The notes beneath the pieces were generated by a model that was not told the origin of the DNA, searched no databases, and was given only the letters and a program-made list of their open reading frames with translations. A stretch of DNA of 64,000 bases from Kutzneria viridogrisea (lineage in GTDB: Bacteria; Actinomycetota; Actinomycetes; Mycobacteriales; Pseudonocardiaceae): the NCBI GenBank assembly GCA_014138725.1, contig JACJID010000010.1, positions 277,144-341,143 on the forward strand, read 5' to 3'. Positions 60,911 to 64,000 of this stretch are shown here, in pieces (position 1 is the stretch's first letter; each line of letters begins with the position of its first letter). Position numbers and translations under genes: made by a program.

Positions 60911-61327
60911 TCAGTCCCCGGCGGCGGGGTCGAGCAGGACCGCGGGCGGGTAGACACTGACGATCGGCAGTGAGCCGAGTCCCCTGGCGACGAGGTCCGC
61001 GCGAATCTGCTTGCTCGTGCAGTGCCCGTAGACCAGGTGCGTGACCCGGCCGGGGCGCTGGCCGCGAGGCGGGTCGGTGACCACGCTGAGCACTCCGTCG
61101 CCGACCCTGCGGTGGGTGATCTGCTGGCCCGGCCGGCAGTACTCGGCGGCGATCGCGTCCCGGTAGTCCTGGCCCCCGCCCGCGGCGAGCATTCCGAACA
61201 GTTCATCGACCAGCGCCTTGACCTCAGGGGCGTGGTCGATGTGTCGCGCGATCACCGTGGGTCCCGGGTGCGCGCCGGGATCACCGGCATTGTCGTGCGG
61301 GCTGTGGTGCTCATCGTCATCACGCAC
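60911..61327 (-). CDS. Hypothetical protein
   Basis: This is a 138-residue protein whose function I do not recognise. The middle is helical (DHAPEVKALVDELFGMLAAG) and the C-terminal part alternates strands and helices (VTHLVYGHCTSKQIRADLVA, IVSVYPPAVLLD). The first 25 residues are His/Asp-rich (DDDEHHSPHD), which might bind a metal. The GTG at 61327 is a best guess; the frame is open further upstream. A DosR-like GGCAC/GGCCCC sequence lies about 80 bases upstream. It converges with the response regulator gene, 21 bases apart. Confidence 0.5.
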   Translation of the reverse strand: MRDDDEHHSPHDNAGDPGAHPGPTVIARHIDHAPEVKALVDELFGMLAAGGGQDYRDAIAAEYCRPGQQITHRRVGDGVLSVVTDPPRGQRPGRVTHLVYGHCTSKQIRADLVARGLGSLPIVSVYPPAVLLDPAAGD

Positions 61328-61405
61328 CTCTCGGTAGGCAGGCCCGTCTTCGACGTTAGGTCCGTCCGGACCGGCCCCGAAGGGACGGACGGACCGCCGG
61401 GACAG

Positions 61406-61419
61406 GGCACTTCGGCCCC
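61406..61419. promoter_or_regulatory. Weak DosR-like box upstream of hypothetical gene
   Basis: GGCACTTCGGCCCC agrees with the DosR consensus at 10 of 14 positions and resembles the box at 63211. It lies between the kinase stop and the start of the hypothetical gene. Confidence 0.35.
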
Positions 61420-61445
61420 CAGGGCAGTGCGTCAGGGCAGTGTCC

Positions 61446-63200
<1,755 letters not shown>

Positions 63201-63210
63201 CTAACCCGAA

Positions 63211-63224
63211 GGGACTTTGGCCCG
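63211..63224. promoter_or_regulatory. DosR-like box between kinase and Acg-like genes
   Basis: GGGACTTTGGCCCG matches the DosR consensus GGGACTWWAGTCCC at 11 of 14 positions. It lies about 52 bases upstream of the Acg-like GTG and about 98 bases from the divergent kinase start. Confidence 0.55.
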
Positions 63225-63275
63225 TGTCGGCGGCAGTCCCCGCTGCCGCACCGTTGAGCCGAAAAGGAGGGAGGT

Positions 63276-64000
63276 GTGGCCGTGGACGAGATGATCCCGG
63301 GTTCGATCGGGCTCAGCCCCGACGAGGTCCTCGACGTGTTGGAGGCCGCCAGCAGGGCGCCCTCGGTGCACAACACCCAGCCGTGGCGGTTCCGGGTCCT
63401 GCCGGATCGGATCGAGCTGCACGCGGACCTGGCCCGCAGGCTGCACGCGACCGATCCGACCGACCGCGAACTGCGGCTGGCCTGCGGCGCGGCACTGCTG
63501 AACCTGCGGGTGGCCGTGGAGACCTACGGCATCAAGCCGCTGGTGAGCCTGCTGCCCGGTGCCAGCGCGGACCACGCGCTGGCGGTGGTGCGCCATGGCG
63601 GACACGTGCCACCCAGCGCCAGTGCGCAGGCGGCTCGCCGGTCGATCGACCGGAGGCGCACCAACCGCAAGCCCTTCCACGACGTCGCCGTGCCCGCGAC
63701 GCACACGACGGAGCTGGTCAAGGCCGCCCAGCAGGAGCGGTCCTGGCTGCACGTGGTCACCGGCAGGGACGAGTGGGCCGAGCTGCGCAGGCTGGTGGCC
63801 GCGGCGCACCGGGTGCAGATGGCCGACGCGGCCTTCGTCGGTGAGCTGATCACCTGGACCGGGCGGGGCGCCGACCAGTTCGACGGCGTGCCCGCGACGG
63901 CGGCGGGCCCCAGCCCCGAGCCACAGGACGAGTGGGTGCTGCGCGACTACAACGCCAGGACCCTGCGCCCGCGCCGTGAGGGCAAGGACTTCGAGCACGA
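63276..64000 (+). CDS. Acg-family nitroreductase-like protein (truncated by window edge)
   Basis: The first 241 codons are in the window. The N-terminal pattern LSPDEVLDVLEAASRAPSVH, then NTQPWRFRVLPDRIELHAD, is typical of Acg/Rv2032-like flavin-binding nitroreductase homologues. RRRTNRKPFHDVAVPA and AAHRVQMADAAFVGELITWT follow. The start is GTG at 63276 after an AAGGAGGG site; a GTG two codons later is possible. This is a fuller copy than the short Acg-like gene at 55718-56503. A DosR-like box lies upstream. Confidence 0.88.
   Translation, partial: MAVDEMIPGSIGLSPDEVLDVLEAASRAPSVHNTQPWRFRVLPDRIELHADLARRLHATDPTDRELRLACGAALLNLRVAVETYGIKPLVSLLPGASADHALAVVRHGGHVPPSASAQAARRSIDRRRTNRKPFHDVAVPATHTTELVKAAQQERSWLHVVTGRDEWAELRRLVAAAHRVQMADAAFVGELITWTGRGADQFDGVPATAAGPSPEPQDEWVLRDYNARTLRPRREGKDFEH

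Overview
The window is about 70% GC or higher with actinobacterial codon usage. It carries GTG and TTG starts, SARP, LuxR and ANTAR regulators, a Streptomyces-type subtilisin inhibitor and a DosR/DosS-like set. This points to a filamentous actinomycete, perhaps of the Pseudonocardiales; that placement is inference, because no rRNA or other marker gene is present.

Layout. 1-6.0 kb: tail of a LuxR regulator, a large secreted subtilase convergent with an SSI-type subtilisin inhibitor, and a small sigma factor. 6.1-12.7 kb: a minimal class III lanthipeptide locus (LanKC plus a 32-residue precursor) followed by an SDR, a LuxR-like regulator and a beta-hydroxyacid-dehydrogenase-like reductase. 12.9-16.4 kb: a PQQ locus (pqqA-C-D-E, no pqqB here) divergent from a secreted PQQ-type sugar dehydrogenase. 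16.5-24.0 kb: a lasso-peptide-type operon (SARP, precursor, asparagine-synthetase-like C, PqqD-like B1, protease B2, pseudo-receiver regulator, second PqqD-like protein, ABC exporter). 24.3-35.9 kb: a P-loop protein, then a complete thiopeptide-type gene set in canonical order (precursor, glutamyl dehydratase, elimination protein, pyridine-synthase-like protein, SagB dehydrogenase, Ocin-ThiF, YcaO). 36.1-41 kb: PAP2 phosphatase, a small unknown gene, WecB-type epimerase, XRE regulator and a secreted lamin-tail protein. 41-50.7 kb: MMPL exporter, a KS-AT-ACP-alpha-oxoamine synthase megasynthase and a large ATPase/LuxR regulator. 50.9-64 kb: a stress/dormancy island of universal stress proteins, a P-type ATPase, Acg-like nitroreductases, an Rv1733c-like membrane protein and a divergent response regulator/GAF histidine kinase pair.

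The most striking part is the run of four peptide-modification loci in 30 kb (class III lanthipeptide, PQQ, lasso, thiopeptide), at least three of them with unusual precursor peptides or gene content. The thiopeptide-type precursor has a standard thiopeptide leader but a 43-residue Gly/Ser/Cys-rich core resembling microcin B17. The lasso-type precursor has a textbook lasso leader but a Gly/His/Cys-rich core with no Asp or Glu at ring positions 7-9. The lanthipeptide precursor has a single Cys and a WVW-containing hydrophobic tail. In the lasso, thiopeptide-type and PQQ operons the precursor gene is followed by a strong GC-rich stem-loop before the first enzyme gene, suggesting a shared way to overproduce the precursor.

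In the last 13 kb, GGGAC-like dyads resembling DosR boxes lie at the divergent promoters of the stress island, consistent with local control by the response regulator at 60230.
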